Shown here piece after piece: positions 45,761-55,326 of a stretch of DNA of 64,000 nt (the first letter of the stretch is position 1; every line of letters begins with the position of its first letter). The notes below the pieces were generated by a model. The model was not told where the DNA came from and made no database searches. It saw only the letters and a program-made list of their open reading frames with translations. This DNA is from Corynebacterium sp. CNJ-954. Lineage in GTDB: Bacteria; Actinomycetota; Actinomycetes; Mycobacteriales; Mycobacteriaceae. The stretch spans positions 62,001 to 126,000 of the forward strand of contig NZ_MKKI01000043.1 in assembly GCF_001942345.1 (NCBI RefSeq), read 5' to 3'. A program made the translations under genes and the position numbers.

Positions 45761-47388
45761 CCACCCATACCGTGTTCAACCAGTCAGCGCCCCGCGTCGA
45801 CATCAACGAATTCAGCACAAACACCGCACTTCAGGATGCGGTCACAGTCTTCGCGCCAGACGCCGACACCGCCCGGTTAGGCGGTATCGGCGCGGAGGTC
45901 GGTTCCGCCTCCTACCAGCACGACGCGGAACTGGCGAACACCATCACGCCCGTACACCGGTCCCACGACCGCTGGGGGCATCGCGTTGACGAGGTCGAGT
46001 TCCACCCCGGCTACCACCGCATCATGGAGCAGTCCATCGGGTGGGGGCTCCATACCTCGGCATGGGCGAATCCCCGCCCCGGGGCGAATGCGGAGCGTGC
46101 TGCGGCGTTCATGCTCGCCAGCCAGGTGGAGCCGGGGCACGGCTGTCCGGTCTCCATGACCCATGCCGTGGTGCCGGCATTGCGTCTGGCACCCGCTCTG
46201 GCGAAGGAGTGGGAACCGAAGCTGCTGTCCACCAGTTACGATCCGGAGCTCCGCGACCCTGCAACCAAAGACGGCGTGATTTTCGGCATGGCGATGACGG
46301 AGAAGCAGGGTGGATCGGACGTCCGGACGAACACGACCACCGCCACACCCAACGCGGACGGGACATGGTCGTTGAGCGGGCACAAGTGGTTCTGCTCAGC
46401 GCCGCAGTCAGATGCATTCCTCGTTCTCGCACAGGCCACGGGCGTTCCTGGAGGCTTGAGCTGTTTCCTGGTGCCGCGGGTCCTTCCAGGGGGCGAGCGG
46501 AACGTGTTCCTGATCCAACGGCTGAAGGACAAACTCGGCAATAAATCGAATGCCTCGTCCGAAATTGAGCTCAACGGCACCGTCGGCTGGTTGGTCGGCG
46601 AGACGGGACGAGGGGTCCGGACGATCATCGAGATGGTCAACCGCACTCGGCTGGACTGCATCTACGGCACCACGGCCGGGATGCGTCAGGTGGTTGCGGA
46701 AGCGGCGTGGCACGCCCGGCACCGTTCTGCGTTCGGGGCGACCTTGATCGACCAACCTGCGATGACCAACGTGATCGCTGATCTCCAGTTGGAGGCTGAG
46801 GCGGCGACGTGGACGGCGATGCGTCTGGCGACGGCCCATGATGACGGTGCCGGAGAAGAGGACTTCCGACGGTTGGCGACGGCGGTGGCGAAGTACTGGG
46901 TGTGTAAACGGGGTCCGCACCATGCCTACGAAGGACTGGAATGCCTCGGCGGCAACGGGTACACCGAACTGTTTCCCTTGGCACGGCGGTATCGCGAACA
47001 GCCGGTTCTTGCGGTGTGGGAGGGGTCGGGGAACGTGATCGCTCTCGACGTTCTGCGTGCGCTGGCCAAGCAGCCTGACGCGGCGGAGGCTTTCGACGCA
47101 GAGATGGCGACCGCCCTGGGACGGGACGAACGCTACGACGCGCAGGTTGCCCGCATGCGTGCCCTGCTGTCGGAAGTCACGGCGCGCCCGGAAAGCGCAG
47201 AGAGGAACGCGCGACGGCTGGTCGAGTCGATGGCTCTGACTCTGCAGGCACAGGTTCTGTTGACTCAGGCACCCTCACATGTCGCCGACGCGTTCCTCGC
47301 TGGACGAGTGGATCCGGCGACGCGGAGTGTGGAGTACGGGGCACTGGATGAGGGGGTCGACGTGGACAGGCTGGTTGAGAGGGCGTAG
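45757..47388 (+). CDS. AidB-like acyl-CoA dehydrogenase
   Basis: A 543-residue flavoprotein of the AidB/isovaleryl-type branch of acyl-CoA dehydrogenases: MAMTEKQGGSDVRTNTT, SLSGHKWFCSAPQSDAF, ASSEIELNGTVGWLVGETGR, and CLGGNGYTELFPLARRYRE. Escherichia AidB binds DNA and is linked to alkylation resistance, but many relatives are metabolic enzymes; here coupling to TetR and a CoA ligase favours metabolism. It ends 95 bp before the insertion sequence. Confidence 0.9.
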   Translation: MTTHTVFNQSAPRVDINEFSTNTALQDAVTVFAPDADTARLGGIGAEVGSASYQHDAELANTITPVHRSHDRWGHRVDEVEFHPGYHRIMEQSIGWGLHTSAWANPRPGANAERAAAFMLASQVEPGHGCPVSMTHAVVPALRLAPALAKEWEPKLLSTSYDPELRDPATKDGVIFGMAMTEKQGGSDVRTNTTTATPNADGTWSLSGHKWFCSAPQSDAFLVLAQATGVPGGLSCFLVPRVLPGGERNVFLIQRLKDKLGNKSNASSEIELNGTVGWLVGETGRGVRTIIEMVNRTRLDCIYGTTAGMRQVVAEAAWHARHRSAFGATLIDQPAMTNVIADLQLEAEAATWTAMRLATAHDDGAGEEDFRRLATAVAKYWVCKRGPHHAYEGLECLGGNGYTELFPLARRYREQPVLAVWEGSGNVIALDVLRALAKQPDAAEAFDAEMATALGRDERYDAQVARMRALLSEVTARPESAERNARRLVESMALTLQAQVLLTQAPSHVADAFLAGRVDPATRSVEYGALDEGVDVDRLVERA

Positions 47389-47483
47389 GCCGACCAACAA
47401 ATACAGCCAGACGGCTACGGAGTCCGGGGAACAAGACGCCCTTCCCGTCACTCAAGAGATCTCCGACTCACCGCCCCTTTCAT

Positions 47484-47507
47484 GGCTCTTCGCGATTCAC
47501 AGTGTGG
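47484..47507 (+). repeat. left terminal inverted repeat of the ISL3 element
   Basis: Starts GGCTCTTCGCGATTCACAGT; it pairs with the right end at 48623-48646. Confidence 0.75.
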
Positions 47508-48563
47508 TGATCCCGTCGCGGAGTTGCCCGGAATGGATCAGCGACCTCAAGATGTAGCGGTTCAGATTTCGGAACCCCAGTGCAATGTGCCGCGCAGGTG
47601 CTCCGACCTCCCGTTGACGGCTTCAACGGGCCCGTTCGACGCTCCGAGGTCGAAGTGCGCCAGGATTTCGGCCCGACGACGCCACAAGGTACGCCCGAAC
47701 TGCGCCAAATCCTCCAACCCTTTCGGTAGTCCCTTGCGCAACGTGTCCATCAACCCGGCCATCAACTTCCGGCCCCGTGACCTGTCTGGGTGGCCGTACG
47801 CGGCGAAGCCGTCCATCGTGACGACCTCCAGATGCTCACGGAAACCAGGGTCACGGTCGTTGAGCCAGGTGCGTAGAACCTCGGCGCTACGCCCTGCTCG
47901 CATGTCGATCAGCGGCGCTGGCCCGTGCCCGTCGACCAGTGGTGTGAGATCCACCAGCACTGTGACCATCGAGGAGGGCTCGCCGGGACGGCGGGTGTGC
48001 TTACCACACGTGCTCGTCGACTCCCAGTATCCGCACGTCATCGAGGTGTTTTCCGGGGTCCTAGACAAGGTTGCGGCACGCCTGAACCGCAATCTTGTTG
48101 ACCAGCTGCCACCCGATCCCCAGGGCTTTCGCAGTCGCCGAGACACTCATGCGGTCAATGGCGAGGCGTTGCAGAATCCAGCGAGTCACCCGGTGGGTCA
48201 GTGTCGCCCCGTCATCAGCGCACGCCAGTGGAGCCTGGAAGGTCTTCCGTCCGCAGGCGTCGTTGGCGCAGGTGAGCCGCGGGACACGAACATGAAGTCG
48301 CGTCGGGAAGCCGACTACGGGCAGGTCTACAAGCTGCCGGGTGACGTGATCTCGTCGGGTGCCCGATTGGCTACAGCAAGGGCACTGGTCATCGACGATG
48401 ACCGGGTCAGCGTCGATGTAGGTGACTGTCCCGGCGTCGGCGGCGCCGGTGATCGTGAGTCCGATTTCAGCGGTGTAGTGCCATGGTGTCGGCGACGAGA
48501 TTGCCAGTAGTGTGCACTTCTAGCGTCCGTGTTCGGCTCGGATGACGGCTTCGCAACTCTCAT
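47497..48563 (-). pseudogene. ISL3-family transposase remnant
   Basis: The start MRVAKPSSEPNTDARSA is recognisable. After at least two frameshifts an N-terminal zinc-finger/HTH portion reads EIGLTITGAADAGTVTYIDA, then QCPCCSQSG and KALGIGWQLVNKIAVQACRN. A TAG and a TAA/frameshift interrupt, then VTVLVDLTPLVDGHG and VVTMDGF (catalytic Asp region) follow. The text jumps straight from VVTMDGF to AAYGHPDRSRGRKLMAGL, so the central DDE portion is deleted. The end ASNGPVEAVNGRSEHLRG shifts frame once more to ALGFRNLNRYILRSLIHSG. It cannot be functional. Confidence 0.85.
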
Positions 48564-48622
48564 CTTGTACCGGCCAGGGCCTCTACATGTTGTGCCACAC
48601 CGCAGCAGCCCCACCCTCAGCT

Positions 48623-48646
48623 ACGCACTACGCATCGCGAAGAGCC
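48623..48646 (-). repeat. right terminal inverted repeat of the ISL3 element
   Basis: Read on the minus strand it starts GGCTCTTCGCGATGCGTAGT, matching the left end in 19 of 24 positions. Confidence 0.75.
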
Positions 48647-48648
48647 AT

Positions 48649-50893
48649 TTAACTAGGGCTATAGTTGTCCAAGAATTCCATTACCATTGATTCAATTTGA
48701 TTCTGCTCGCTTTCATTCGCATAGATAGCGATCATCTTGGCGAAGTGTCCCGGATCAACATGCTTTACGAAAGCCAACGTTTCCATCACAGATCGAGATA
48801 GAAGATCCTGCGACCAGGAAATTGGATTCTTATCCAATCCTGAATGACTCGACTCATTGACCAATTTCGGGATGGCAGCCCCCAGAGGAAAGTCAGAACT
48901 CTTGACGAGATTATTCACTCTGACTCCCACCTTGTCCGGCTGAGGTTCCTTGAACTCAGTAAACCCCTCAAGGAGCTTTCGAGAGAAATTACCCGCAGAG
49001 AGCGGCACAGACAGACCATCTATCATTAATTTCGCGTTCTCAATTGTCAAGTAGAACGCTAGACTATAGTCGTTTGGAGCGGCGGCAGCCTCGTCACTCC
49101 AGGCCCTTAGTCTAGTGGAGCCTTCACTCCCACTTCTGCGAGTTGGTGCCTTATAGACTTCGTAGAACTTAGACTTACCCTCTCGAAGCTTTTTCGATCC
49201 AAGACGCGCCGAGAGTAACCGTAGGTAAGCGCCGCTATGAGTTAAATAGAACTGACTGGCCGGAAGGCCGTAGGTGTCAAAAAACTCGACAATGAAACGA
49301 TCTATTAGAAATAGTCGTGAATCGTCAAGCTCAGACCCGACATCGTCTAGCACAACAATTGATGTGGCTAAGTTCTTCGCACCTTCATTACCGGTAAGCA
49401 TAGAAAAGAAGTACAACAATCCGACGAGCTTCTTTTCTCCCTCTGACATATTTTCCGCAGGGCTCCCGTTTCGGACTACGGTGTACTCTCCTTCAGATTC
49501 GGAAACCTCGATCGAAAGGACACCATCCCCCAGTATCCTAGATAACGACTCGCTGATGTATTCGGCCGTCTCACTCGTTCCGGATAGGCTAGCCTCAAGA
49601 TCCTTAATGTCGTCCCGAAGACTGCCGATTTCTTCTACCAAGTCATTAAGCTCAGATGTGTCGGACTGGACGGAATCTTGACAATCTTTCCACTTGTCGA
49701 CATATGGTAAACAATAGTGCTCTCGCACCTTTTTTTATGGCCTCCTCGCGCCTAGCCGTGAAGTTTTCTATCAAGTCGTTTATCTCGTCAATGACGAGGT
49801 GAATGGAATCGATGCTGGAATGGAATCTCGCTTCCTTCCCCGATGGCAGTTCCGGAACTTCTACACTGCCCCAAGGATTACTGATGTACTTATCTATCGC
49901 AGATTGCCAGTCATTGTAGATATTTTCTAGAGAGTTTAATTCTTTTTGAAGACGAGCATATGCCTTGTTCCACAGGTCTATTTTCGACGGGCACTCAATT
50001 TGCACACTATCTACTAAAGTCCGAAATTTCGAGAGCTCCTCCTTCGCAACTTTAAGCCGCTCCAAATCCCCGGCTACAGCATCATCTGCGGAATCCGCGA
50101 GCAGGTTCAACCGATCCCGCAGATCTTGCTGCTGCCCCTCAACTAGACCATTAGTACAGAATAGGCAAGATGTTCGCTCTCGGTGAATATCAAGCCCTTC
50201 CCTAAGCCAACGTTCCTCATTTTTTTCTAGATCCCCGGGTTTTCTCTGCGTTGCCTTTAGGTCTGGTGCAGCACTCATGCTTCCCCATAGCCGGGGACTC
50301 TCAGGGAAAGCCGAGAGGGTGGGGATGTCCATTATTGCAGTGTCAACGAGTTCGGAAAGCGTTTCCTCTCCGAGAGCGCTATCGATAGCGACATTCTCAA
50401 ATATGTTTCGTATGGTTCTCTTATTGAAGTTGTTTCCTTTGAAAGGAGTTAGTTCCCGAGTTTCTTTCGGTAGGCCATCTTTAACTAGAGAGATTTGCTT
50501 ATCGCCGGCTGCGGTATTATCTTTTATTCTCGTCGACAGTAATTCTCTCTTCTTCTCTTTTTTTTTCAGTTCTGTCGTCTTCTTTTCGATATCATCCTTA
50601 GTTGATATTTCATCCTCGCCAAGGATAATTCGCAATACCCCCTCCGCCTTTCCTCCCCGGAGAAAGGAGCCCAGGTTTTTATCGGCCCAGCTCGATGAAT
50701 ATACATACAAATTCTCTATGTCAGTATTATTTTCTTTAATTTGAGATAGCGACCTATCGGAAAGAACTTCACATATAGTTGATTTTCCACTGTCGTTTAT
50801 TCCGTATATGACATTATAGCGTGAAAAATTGACGTTCGTCAGAACATCCTGTGGAAGGTTTCTGAAGTTTTTCAGCTGATTTACGCTAATCAT
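48649..50893 (-). pseudogene. AAA_13-type ATPase with zinc-hook CxxC, frameshifted at a homopolymer
   Basis: About 747 residues when joined. N-terminal Walker A GINDSGKST (31-39), Lys-rich coiled coil (about 100-130), CxxC in SCLFCTNG (Cys243, Cys246), further coiled coil, then an ABC signature NMSEGEKKLVGLL and Walker B SIVVLDDVGSELDD. This is the SMC/Rad50-like order of PrrC- and RloC-related ATPases, many of them phage-defence proteins. A 7-base run (T7 at 49730-49736) separates the two frames; removing one base joins ENFTARREEAIKK to VREHYCLPYVDKW. The DNA is far more AT-rich than its neighbours. It starts 8 bp after the lepA stop. A C-terminal nuclease is not recognised. Confidence 0.82.
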
Positions 50894-50901
50894 GCGGATT
50901 T

Positions 50902-52752
50902 CTATCCCTCATCAGTCGACAACGCAGCAACAAACGCCTCCTGCGGGACCGAAACCGACCCGATGGACTTCATGCGCTTCTTGCCTTCCTTCTGCTTCTC
51001 CAGCAGCTTCTTCTTGCGGGAGATGTCGCCACCATAACACTTACTGAGAACATCTTTGCGCAAAGCACGGATATTCTCACGCGCAATAATCTTGGAGCCG
51101 ATCGCAGCCTGCACCGGTACCTCGAACTGCTGGCGGGGGATCAGCTCCTTGAGCTTCTTCGTCATCTTGTTGCCGTAGTGCAGCGCATGATCCCGGTGCA
51201 CGATCGCGCTGAACGCGTCCACCGGCTCCCCCTGCAGCAGGATGTCCACCTTCACCAGGTCAGCCTCCTGCTCGCCGTTCTCCTCGTAGTTCAGCGAGGC
51301 GTAACCCTTCGTCCGGGACTTCAGCATGTCGAAGAAGTCGAAGACGATCTCCCCCAGCGGCATGCGGTAGCGCAACTCCACCCGGTCCGTCGACAGGAAG
51401 TCCATGTTCTTCATCTGCCCACGCTTCGACTGGCAGAGTTCCATCGTCCCGCCGAGGAACTCCTCCGGCACGATAACCGTCAGATCGACCATCGGCTCGT
51501 AGATCTCCCGCAGCTTGCCCTCGGGCCAGTCGGACGGGTTCTGGACGTGCATCTCCGTCCCGTCCTCCCCCACCACGCGGTACACCACCGACGGTGCCGT
51601 GGAGATCAGGTCGAGGTCGAATTCGCGCTCCAGACGGTCGCGGGTGATCTCCATGTGCAGCAGGCCCAGGAAGCCGCAGCGGAAGCCGAAGCCCAGCGCT
51701 GTGGACGTCTCCGGCTCGAACGTCAGGGACGCGTCGTTCAGTTGCAGCTTCTCGATGGCCTCGCGCAGCTCCGGGTACTGGTTCGCGGAGATCGGGAAGA
51801 GGCCCGAGTACACCATCGGCGTGGGCTCGCGGTAGCCGGTCAGTGGCTCGTCCGCCCCGTTCACGGCCCAGGTGACCGTGTCACCCACCTTCGACTGGCG
51901 AACGTCCTTCGCGCCGGTGATGATGTAGCCGACCTCGCCGACACCCAGTCCCTTGGACTTCTCCGGCTTCGGGGAGATGATGCCGACCTCCTGCGCCTCG
52001 TGTGTGGCGCCGGTGGACATCATCTCAATCTTCTGGCGCGGCTCCAGCGTGCCGTCCATCATGCGGATGTAGGTGACCACGCCGCGGAAGATGTCGTAGA
52101 CCGAGTCGAAGATAAGCGCGCGGGCCGGGGCGTTCTGATCGCCCTGGGGGTGCGGAACCAGCTCACAGACCTTGTCGATCATGTCGGGGATGCCTTCACC
52201 GGTCTTCGCCGAGATACGCATGACGTCTTCCGGCTCGCAACCAATGATGTTCGCGATCTCCAGGGCGTACTTGTCCGGGTCCGCGGCAGGCAGGTCGATC
52301 TTGTTGAGGACCGGGATGATCTCCAGGTCCTTCTCCATCGCCAGGTACAGGTTCGCCAGCGTCTGCGCCTCGATGCCCTGGGCGGCGTCCACCAGCAGGA
52401 TCGCACCCTCACACGCCTCCAGCGCGCGAGAGACCTCGTAGGTGAAGTCCACGTGCCCGGGGGTGTCGATCAAGTGGAGCACCAGCTCCTCATCCTTGTG
52501 GGCGCAGGTCTTCGGCACCCACGGCAGACGCACGTTCTGTGCCTTGATGGTGATGCCGCGCTCGCGTTCGATGTCCATGTTGTCGAGGTATTGGTCGCGC
52601 ATGTCACGGTCCTCGATGACCCCGGACATCTGCAGGATGCGGTCAGCCAGGGTGGACTTTCCGTGGTCGATGTGCGCGATGATGCAGAAGTTCCGGATCC
52701 GCGAGGGGTCAGTGAACGTCTCGCGGGCGTAGTTCTTCTGCTTGGGGGCCAT
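50902..52752 (-). CDS. lepA: translation elongation factor 4
   Basis: A 616-residue ribosomal GTPase (EF4) that back-translocates stalled ribosomes. The G1 motif is AHIDHGKST, then RGITIKAQ (switch), DTPGHVDF (G3), NKIDLP (G4), and the C-terminal domain [20 protein letters not shown] unique to LepA. ATG 52752 follows AGGAGGAC; the upstream frame is not conserved. It is core genome; its 3' end abuts the AAA ATPase gene instead of a terminator. Confidence 0.97.
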   Translation of the reverse strand: MAPKQKNYARETFTDPSRIRNFCIIAHIDHGKSTLADRILQMSGVIEDRDMRDQYLDNMDIERERGITIKAQNVRLPWVPKTCAHKDEELVLHLIDTPGHVDFTYEVSRALEACEGAILLVDAAQGIEAQTLANLYLAMEKDLEIIPVLNKIDLPAADPDKYALEIANIIGCEPEDVMRISAKTGEGIPDMIDKVCELVPHPQGDQNAPARALIFDSVYDIFRGVVTYIRMMDGTLEPRQKIEMMSTGATHEAQEVGIISPKPEKSKGLGVGEVGYIITGAKDVRQSKVGDTVTWAVNGADEPLTGYREPTPMVYSGLFPISANQYPELREAIEKLQLNDASLTFEPETSTALGFGFRCGFLGLLHMEITRDRLEREFDLDLISTAPSVVYRVVGEDGTEMHVQNPSDWPEGKLREIYEPMVDLTVIVPEEFLGGTMELCQSKRGQMKNMDFLSTDRVELRYRMPLGEIVFDFFDMLKSRTKGYASLNYEENGEQEADLVKVDILLQGEPVDAFSAIVHRDHALHYGNKMTKKLKELIPRQQFEVPVQAAIGSKIIARENIRALRKDVLSKCYGGDISRKKKLLEKQKEGKKRMKSIGSVSVPQEAFVAALSTDEG

Positions 52753-52932
52753 GGGTGTCGTCCTCCTGGTGGTGCATGGTCCCGCCACGGATCGCCGCAG
52801 CAGGAAGATATCAGGCCGAGTCTACCGTGCCGTGGTATGTGCGTTGGTGTCGTATCGGTGTCTTCCTGTAGGGGCCACCACTCATCCGACTCGTCCCACT
52901 ACCCAATGAGCGCACGGTAAGAACCCATCGCG

Positions 52933-53361
52933 TCACCGCCGTCGGACGGCCAGCACCCCGCCAATAAGGGTGAACGCCACACCGCTCGTCCCTGCCAGTG
53001 CGGACACCCCGAAGGACAACGTCGAGGTCATCAACGCGGAGCGAACCGTCGACCCCTGGAGCGCGAGATCGCGGTTGGGGTCATCCATGTCGAGCTGCGC
53101 GTAGGTCTTGCCGTCGGTGGCCTCGAGAACGTGCCTCTTCACAGTTTCAGCCTGCGAGTACGCGCTCAGCGGACCGTCCACCCGGTCGCCGGCGAAGCGG
53201 TCAGCGTCGTCAGAGACCGTGATGTTCTCGTCGATGAGCTCGGCACGGACGGTGAACCAACCGAAGATGCCACCGATGAGGAACACGATCCCGATGACAG
53301 CGACGAGGAGTCCGGCGATGCGCGGGACGACAGGAGATTTCGGGGTACTCGGAGTGGTCAT
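52933..53361 (-). CDS. two-helix membrane protein of unknown function
   Basis: A 142-residue protein with two membrane helices: one near the N-terminus (GLLVAVIGIVFLIGGIFGWF) and one near the C-terminus (ALAGTSGVAFTLIGGVLAVR), with an external domain of about 70 residues between. The tail is RRR. ATG 53361 follows GGAAGG. The layout suggests a small envelope protein; the function is unknown. Confidence 0.75.
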   Translation of the reverse strand: MTTPSTPKSPVVPRIAGLLVAVIGIVFLIGGIFGWFTVRAELIDENITVSDDADRFAGDRVDGPLSAYSQAETVKRHVLEATDGKTYAQLDMDDPNRDLALQGSTVRSALMTSTLSFGVSALAGTSGVAFTLIGGVLAVRRR

Positions 53362-53583
53362 GACGGCCTTCCGGTGAGGGGCGCAGGTAGTTGACGTGAC
53401 CATCAATACACGGGCAAGGCCAGCCTGTCTATAGTTCTATACGCAATCCCGCCGCGAATCCCTCTTCATTCCGATGCGCAGATGAGGATCGACCACCGCG
53501 GCAACAACCCGTCGACACTCCAGGTCGTACCCCTGGGGGTAAAAGGACGACCACGGCCCGAAGCCACGCCCTATTCTCAACTC

Positions 53584-54057
53584 ATGACATTCCGGAAACT
53601 AACTTGTTTCGGCGTCGCTATCGGCGGTGCCGTGGCCCTCACCGCCTGCGGTGGAGAGACCGAAGCGGAGGTCGCGGCCCCCTCAACAATCACCCGCACC
53701 GTCACCACCACGGTCGACCACACCACGACAGTCACGGAGACCCCGGAAGACGAGCCAGAACCAACCCAGGCATCGAGGGAGATTCCGGAACCGGCTCCAA
53801 CGAACACCAGAGCATCAGGATCGTCGTCGACAACGTTCGGGGCGGGGACGCAGCTGGTGGGCAGCGACGTCCAGCCGGGGACCTACCGGAACACGGCAAC
53901 AGACGGCTGTTACTGGGAGCGACTGTCCGACACCAGCGGCGACTTCGAGGACATCATCACCAACGGATTCTCCGAGGGACAGAGCTATGTGACCATCGCG
54001 CCGACCGACATCGCCTTCAACTCATCGTTCTGCGGGACCTGGGAGCTCGTGGAGTAA
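53584..54057 (+). CDS. secreted lipoprotein of unknown function
   Basis: A 157-residue exported lipoprotein. The signal peptide ends in the lipobox LTAC (Cys22) after GVAIGGAVALTAC. A Thr/Pro-rich linker (about 35-85) follows, then a compact beta domain with GTQLVGSDVQPGTYRNTA and two Cys that may pair (DGCYWE, SSFCGTWE). TATTCT ends 6 nt before the ATG with no Shine-Dalgarno: probably leaderless. Similar domains occur in other corynebacterial lipoproteins; the role is unknown. Confidence 0.82.
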   Translation: MTFRKLTCFGVAIGGAVALTACGGETEAEVAAPSTITRTVTTTVDHTTTVTETPEDEPEPTQASREIPEPAPTNTRASGSSSTTFGAGTQLVGSDVQPGTYRNTATDGCYWERLSDTSGDFEDIITNGFSEGQSYVTIAPTDIAFNSSFCGTWELVE

Positions 54058-54084
54058 TCCGACCCCCGCGCTACAGTGGTCACC

Positions 54085-54618
54085 ATGAATTCCGTACGGA
54101 ATCCCCTGCGCCGGATGCTCGAGCGCTACTTCCACCACCGCGGCAGCATGGACGAGGGCTTGGCCGAGCTCCACGCCAATCTCGGCCTCGACCAGTCCTC
54201 CCACACCGAGACCGCCGTCCGCGCCGTCACCGTCACCACCCCCACCGAAGACCATGCCCGCCCGGTCATCTACGCCCCCGACATGGACGGGCAGGCCGAC
54301 CCCGGCGAAGTCGTCTGGTACCACGTCCTGCCCAACCGCGAGTCCACCCCCGAGCTGCGCGCCTGCGTGGTCGTGGGCCGTAACCGCCACACGCTGCTCG
54401 GGATGCTCATCAGTTCTAACCCGGAGCACGCCGAGGACGACAACTGGGTCGCCATCGGCGCCGGCCTGTGGGACCCGCGGGGCAACGAGTGCTGGGCCCG
54501 CGCCGACCGCATCATCGAGATCCCCGAGGCCTCCATCCAACGCCGCGGTGTGTCCATGCCGGAGCGCCGTTACGACCGCCTCGCCAACGCCCTGCGCCGC
54601 AACTACGGCTGGTCCTGA
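54085..54618 (+). CDS. PemK/MazF-like protein next to lepA
   Basis: A 177-residue protein whose central part (DMDGQADPGEVVWYHVLPNR, CVVVGRNRHTLLGMLISSN, WVAIGAGLWDPRG) matches the PemK/MazF-like fold found in actinobacteria beside lepA (the Mycobacterium tuberculosis Rv2405c position, from memory). No antitoxin gene is adjacent, so it may not be a classical toxin. TACAGT ends 7 nt before the ATG: a leaderless start. Confidence 0.78.
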   Translation: MNSVRNPLRRMLERYFHHRGSMDEGLAELHANLGLDQSSHTETAVRAVTVTTPTEDHARPVIYAPDMDGQADPGEVVWYHVLPNRESTPELRACVVVGRNRHTLLGMLISSNPEHAEDDNWVAIGAGLWDPRGNECWARADRIIEIPEASIQRRGVSMPERRYDRLANALRRNYGWS

Positions 54619-54657
54619 CCCCGCACCCCTCCCCCTCCAGCTACAACCAGAGACAGA

Positions 54658-55326
54658 ATGACTGACCAACCCACACTGTTCGACCTTCACGCTCCCGCCT
54701 CCGACCTGCCCGACGGGGCCCACCACCGCTCCGCCTGGCTCGACAGCGCCCAACAACGCTGGATCCTCGCCCAGTACGCCGCCTGGGCCAAAGGCCCCGT
54801 CCCGCCGCACTCCCCGGTGATCCACGGGCACCCGATGAGCGTCTCCATGCTCTGCCTCGGCTGGCACTGGACGCCCGGCCGCTACACCCGGCGCGCCGTC
54901 GACGTGAACAACGCCCCCGTCCTGCCCGTACCGGACTGGCTGGTCGAGCTGGGGCGTCGTGCGGTGGCGGAGACCACCGGTGACGCCGCGCTCGCCGCGT
55001 CCTACACCCCGGACGTCGCCCTGGTGAACCACTACCTTGATGCGGCGAAGATGGGGATGCACCGTGACGCCGACGAACGCTCGGATGCTCCAGTGGTCTC
55101 CCTGTCCATTGGTGACACCTGCCGGTTCCGCTTCGGCAACGCCGAAACCCGCAACCGCCCCTACACCGACCTGTGGTTGACCTCCGGTGACCTGTTCGTC
55201 TTCGGCGGACCCGCCCGACAGAACTACCACGGCGTGACCAAGGTGTACCCCAATACCGCCCCCTACGAGCTGGAGATCCACGGCCGGTTGAACATCACGC
55301 TGCGTCAGACGGGGCTGAAGGGATGA
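54658..55326 (+). CDS. alkB: AlkB-like 2-oxoglutarate/Fe(II) dioxygenase
   Basis: A 222-residue DNA-repair dioxygenase. The iron triad is His and Asp in MHRDADE plus His in NYHGV; 2-oxoglutarate arginines lie in RLNITLR at the C-terminus. Substrate-lid segment MLCLGWHWTPGRY is near 60-75. It removes 1-methyladenine and 3-methylcytosine lesions. It overlaps the next gene (tag) by 4 bp, a two-gene alkylation-repair unit. Confidence 0.93.
   Translation: MTDQPTLFDLHAPASDLPDGAHHRSAWLDSAQQRWILAQYAAWAKGPVPPHSPVIHGHPMSVSMLCLGWHWTPGRYTRRAVDVNNAPVLPVPDWLVELGRRAVAETTGDAALAASYTPDVALVNHYLDAAKMGMHRDADERSDAPVVSLSIGDTCRFRFGNAETRNRPYTDLWLTSGDLFVFGGPARQNYHGVTKVYPNTAPYELEIHGRLNITLRQTGLKG

Larger units (their letters stand above)
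47484..48646. mobile_element. decayed ISL3-family insertion sequence
   Basis: A 1,163-bp element bounded by imperfect terminal inverted repeats (24 bp, 19 matching) that begin GGCTCTTCGCGAT, a typical ISL3-type end. The interior holds one transposase gene broken by several frameshifts, a stop and an internal deletion. The flanking 8-mers (CCTTTCAT and ATTTAACT) differ, so no target-site duplication is visible; a flank has changed since insertion. The right end lies 2 bp after the AAA ATPase stop codon. Confidence 0.82.

Noticed and set aside
45757..47388. Direct DNA-alkylation role for the AidB-like protein
   Set aside because: Its coupling to TetR and opposition to a CoA ligase point to acyl-CoA metabolism; the similarity to AidB alone does not decide function.
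47476..48654. Target-site duplication around the ISL3 element
   Set aside because: The 8 bases outside the two ends (CCTTTCAT and ATTTAACT) do not match.
49728..49740. Programmed -1 ribosomal frameshift at the A run of the ATPase gene
   Set aside because: The join requires the opposite direction (+1 or -2), and no downstream pseudoknot or stem is apparent; slippage or a sequencing error is simpler.
51178..52920. A 580-codon open frame antisense to lepA
   Set aside because: It mirrors the lepA codon pattern in high-GC DNA and its translation shows no family motif; lepA itself is certain.
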